Source: CAYVOV01 sp964453525 | GTDB taxonomy: Bacteria; Chloroflexota; Dehalococcoidia; Dehalococcoidales; UBA2162 | Length of the DNA stretch: 64,000 nt | Assembly: GCA_964453525.1 (NCBI GenBank) | Contig: CAYVOV010000007.1 | Span: forward strand, 1 to 64,000 | Reading direction: 5' to 3' | Shown: positions 63,187 through 64,000 of the stretch, piece by piece | Layout: every line of letters starts with the position of its first letter | Position numbering within the stretch: the stretch's first letter is position 1 | The notes under the pieces: generated by a model | What the model saw: the letters and a program-made list of their open reading frames with translations, nothing else | The model's database searches: none | What the model was told of the DNA's origin: nothing | Program-made: the position numbers and the translations under genes

Positions 63187-64000
63187 TTACTTCCTTTCCT
63201 GCATGGCTCCGGCATTCTTTTTAAAAAACCATTCAACTATCTCTTGGAGCGCCTCATTCAATGAATGAGGTTCCCAGTTTAGCTCTCTCCTGGCTTTTGA
63301 GGTGTCATATTCCTTCTGGTATTTTAACTGCAACATATACTTAAAAAGGTTCCGTATTTTCTCTCTAACAATATCTTTCCTTCGTAGCGTTAATCGTCTG
63401 ATAATCTCTCTCAGCCGCATTACCTGCAACACTTTTTTGTTAGAGATCAATTTTACGTCTATCTTTTCCCCGGTTGCTGCCGAAAGTGCTTCTAAGAGTT
63501 TTTCAGGGGTCGGGCTACTTTCAACCAGTATGTACTCTTCACCGAATTTATCTTGTTCAATTCCAGAGGATATTGCCTGGAGAAGGTCATAAACGAATAC
63601 CAGCGGTATTTTGTTTTCATTTAATCCTTCTGGTAAATATCTAATTCGTCTTTTGAGGAAGGCCTCCAGTAGAAGTTCCGTTCCCGGAAAGTCAGGACCA
63701 ATAATAATCCCCGGCACAAAAACAAGTAATCTCAGTCCTTGTTTCTGGATATCCATTGCTTCCTGATATGCTAACTGTTTTGTTTTTTCATATTCACTTG
63801 TGCACTCACCATCGCGAAGAGTACGTTCGTTAACAACATATCCGTCATCCTTAACACCGTAAACTGCCACACTGGAAATATAGACAGCCCTATCCACGCC
63901 ATTTTTCAGGGCGGATTCCAACACGTTGCGGGTGCCCTCTACGTTCGTGTTATGCATCTGCTCTCTGGCCTTAATATCATCGATTATTCCAAGTCTAACG
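63187..64000 (-). CDS. NAD-dependent epimerase/dehydratase (SDR), partial at window edge
   Basis: At least 271 residues; the reading frame continues off the window end, so the first 60 or so residues with the Gly-rich NAD loop are missing. Visible parts are HNTNVEGTRNVLESAL, VYISSVAVYG and the catalytic YEKTK pair, then a substrate-side half rich in basic residues (RRLTLRRKDIVREKIR). It belongs with extended SDRs (3-beta-HSD/isoprenoid or sugar epimerase types). It opens the minus-strand unit that continues through the hydrolase and both radical SAM genes. Confidence 0.83.
   Translation of the reverse strand, partial: VRLGIIDDIKAREQMHNTNVEGTRNVLESALKNGVDRAVYISSVAVYGVKDDGYVVNERTLRDGECTSEYEKTKQLAYQEAMDIQKQGLRLLVFVPGIIIGPDFPGTELLLEAFLKRRIRYLPEGLNENKIPLVFVYDLLQAISSGIEQDKFGEEYILVESSPTPEKLLEALSAATGEKIDVKLISNKKVLQVMRLREIIRRLTLRRKDIVREKIRNLFKYMLQLKYQKEYDTSKARRELNWEPHSLNEALQEIVEWFFKKNAGAMQERK

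Noticed and set aside
1..64000. CRISPR arrays, rRNA genes, complete tRNA genes, prophage or IS transposase genes
   Set aside because: Looked for and not seen; only a tRNA fragment and non-autonomous repeats were found.

Overview
The window looks like chromosome from a strictly anaerobic bacterium, most likely Chloroflexota (Dehalococcoidia-like). The reasons are a formate-dehydrogenase-like subunit with Ser where the Mo-ligand Cys/Sec should be, a MetF-MetV pair beside NuoE/NuoF/FdhA-type subunits, DUF39 homocysteine synthesis, and no oxygen-respiration genes. This assignment is inference; no rRNA or marker gene is present.

Layout. (1) 79-6754, minus strand: a sulfur-assimilation operon, rrf2 - thiF-like - cysteine desulfurase - cysK - CBS protein - cysE - homocysteine synthase (DUF39), with Rrf2-type operator candidates in front of rrf2 and of the thiF-like gene. 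(2) 7062-13262, plus: type IV pilus motor genes pilB, pilC, pilO-like, a pilM-pilN fusion and pilT, preceded by two tandem 77-bp repeats; no pilin or prepilin peptidase is present. (3) 13523-18604: a 1137-residue natural fusion of a molybdopterin oxidoreductase with a NifS-type cysteine desulfurase, converging on an EgtD-like histidine methyltransferase that is divergent from a DinB-like gene. (4) 18631-26341, minus: metF, metV, a NuoF-GltD fusion, nuoE and an FdhA/NuoG-like subunit, probably an electron-transfer complex feeding methylene-THF reduction. (5) 26379-29729, minus: a histidine kinase and two response regulators. (6) 30350-35963: dehydrogenase, DUF456 membrane protein, a nitronate-monooxygenase-like protein that appears cut off, and an ADP-forming acyl-CoA synthetase subunit, with two related MITE-like elements (31.45-31.77 and 36.26-36.49 kb).

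(7) 36762-45946, plus, is the most unusual part. It opens with a lipoprotein gene that fuses a rhodanese domain to a deiodinase-like thioredoxin domain. Its in-frame TGA falls in the rhodanese active-site loop and is followed by a hairpin fitting the bacterial SECIS rules, so it is probably a selenoprotein. Next comes a peptide-modification (RiPP) cluster: nucleotidyltransferase, S26B-type peptidase, HPr-kinase-like protein, PqqD, radical SAM/SPASM enzyme, a 43-codon precursor that seems to start with ATA and ends in FFGLCPPCP, an HTH regulator, and an ABC exporter.

(8) 46458-50434: secreted surface proteins (von Willebrand A domain protein, papain-fold YiiX-like protein, OB-fold lipoprotein) and a tRNA fragment. 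(9) 50542-53384, minus: cysD, cysN and an alkaline-phosphatase-superfamily protein. (10) 53687-56893, minus: a giant secreted propeller/PKD protein sharing a Cys-containing C-terminal module with the von Willebrand protein. (11) 57056-64000, minus: SDR - hydrolase - two paralogous B12-binding radical SAM proteins - lipoprotein hydrolase, running off the window edge.
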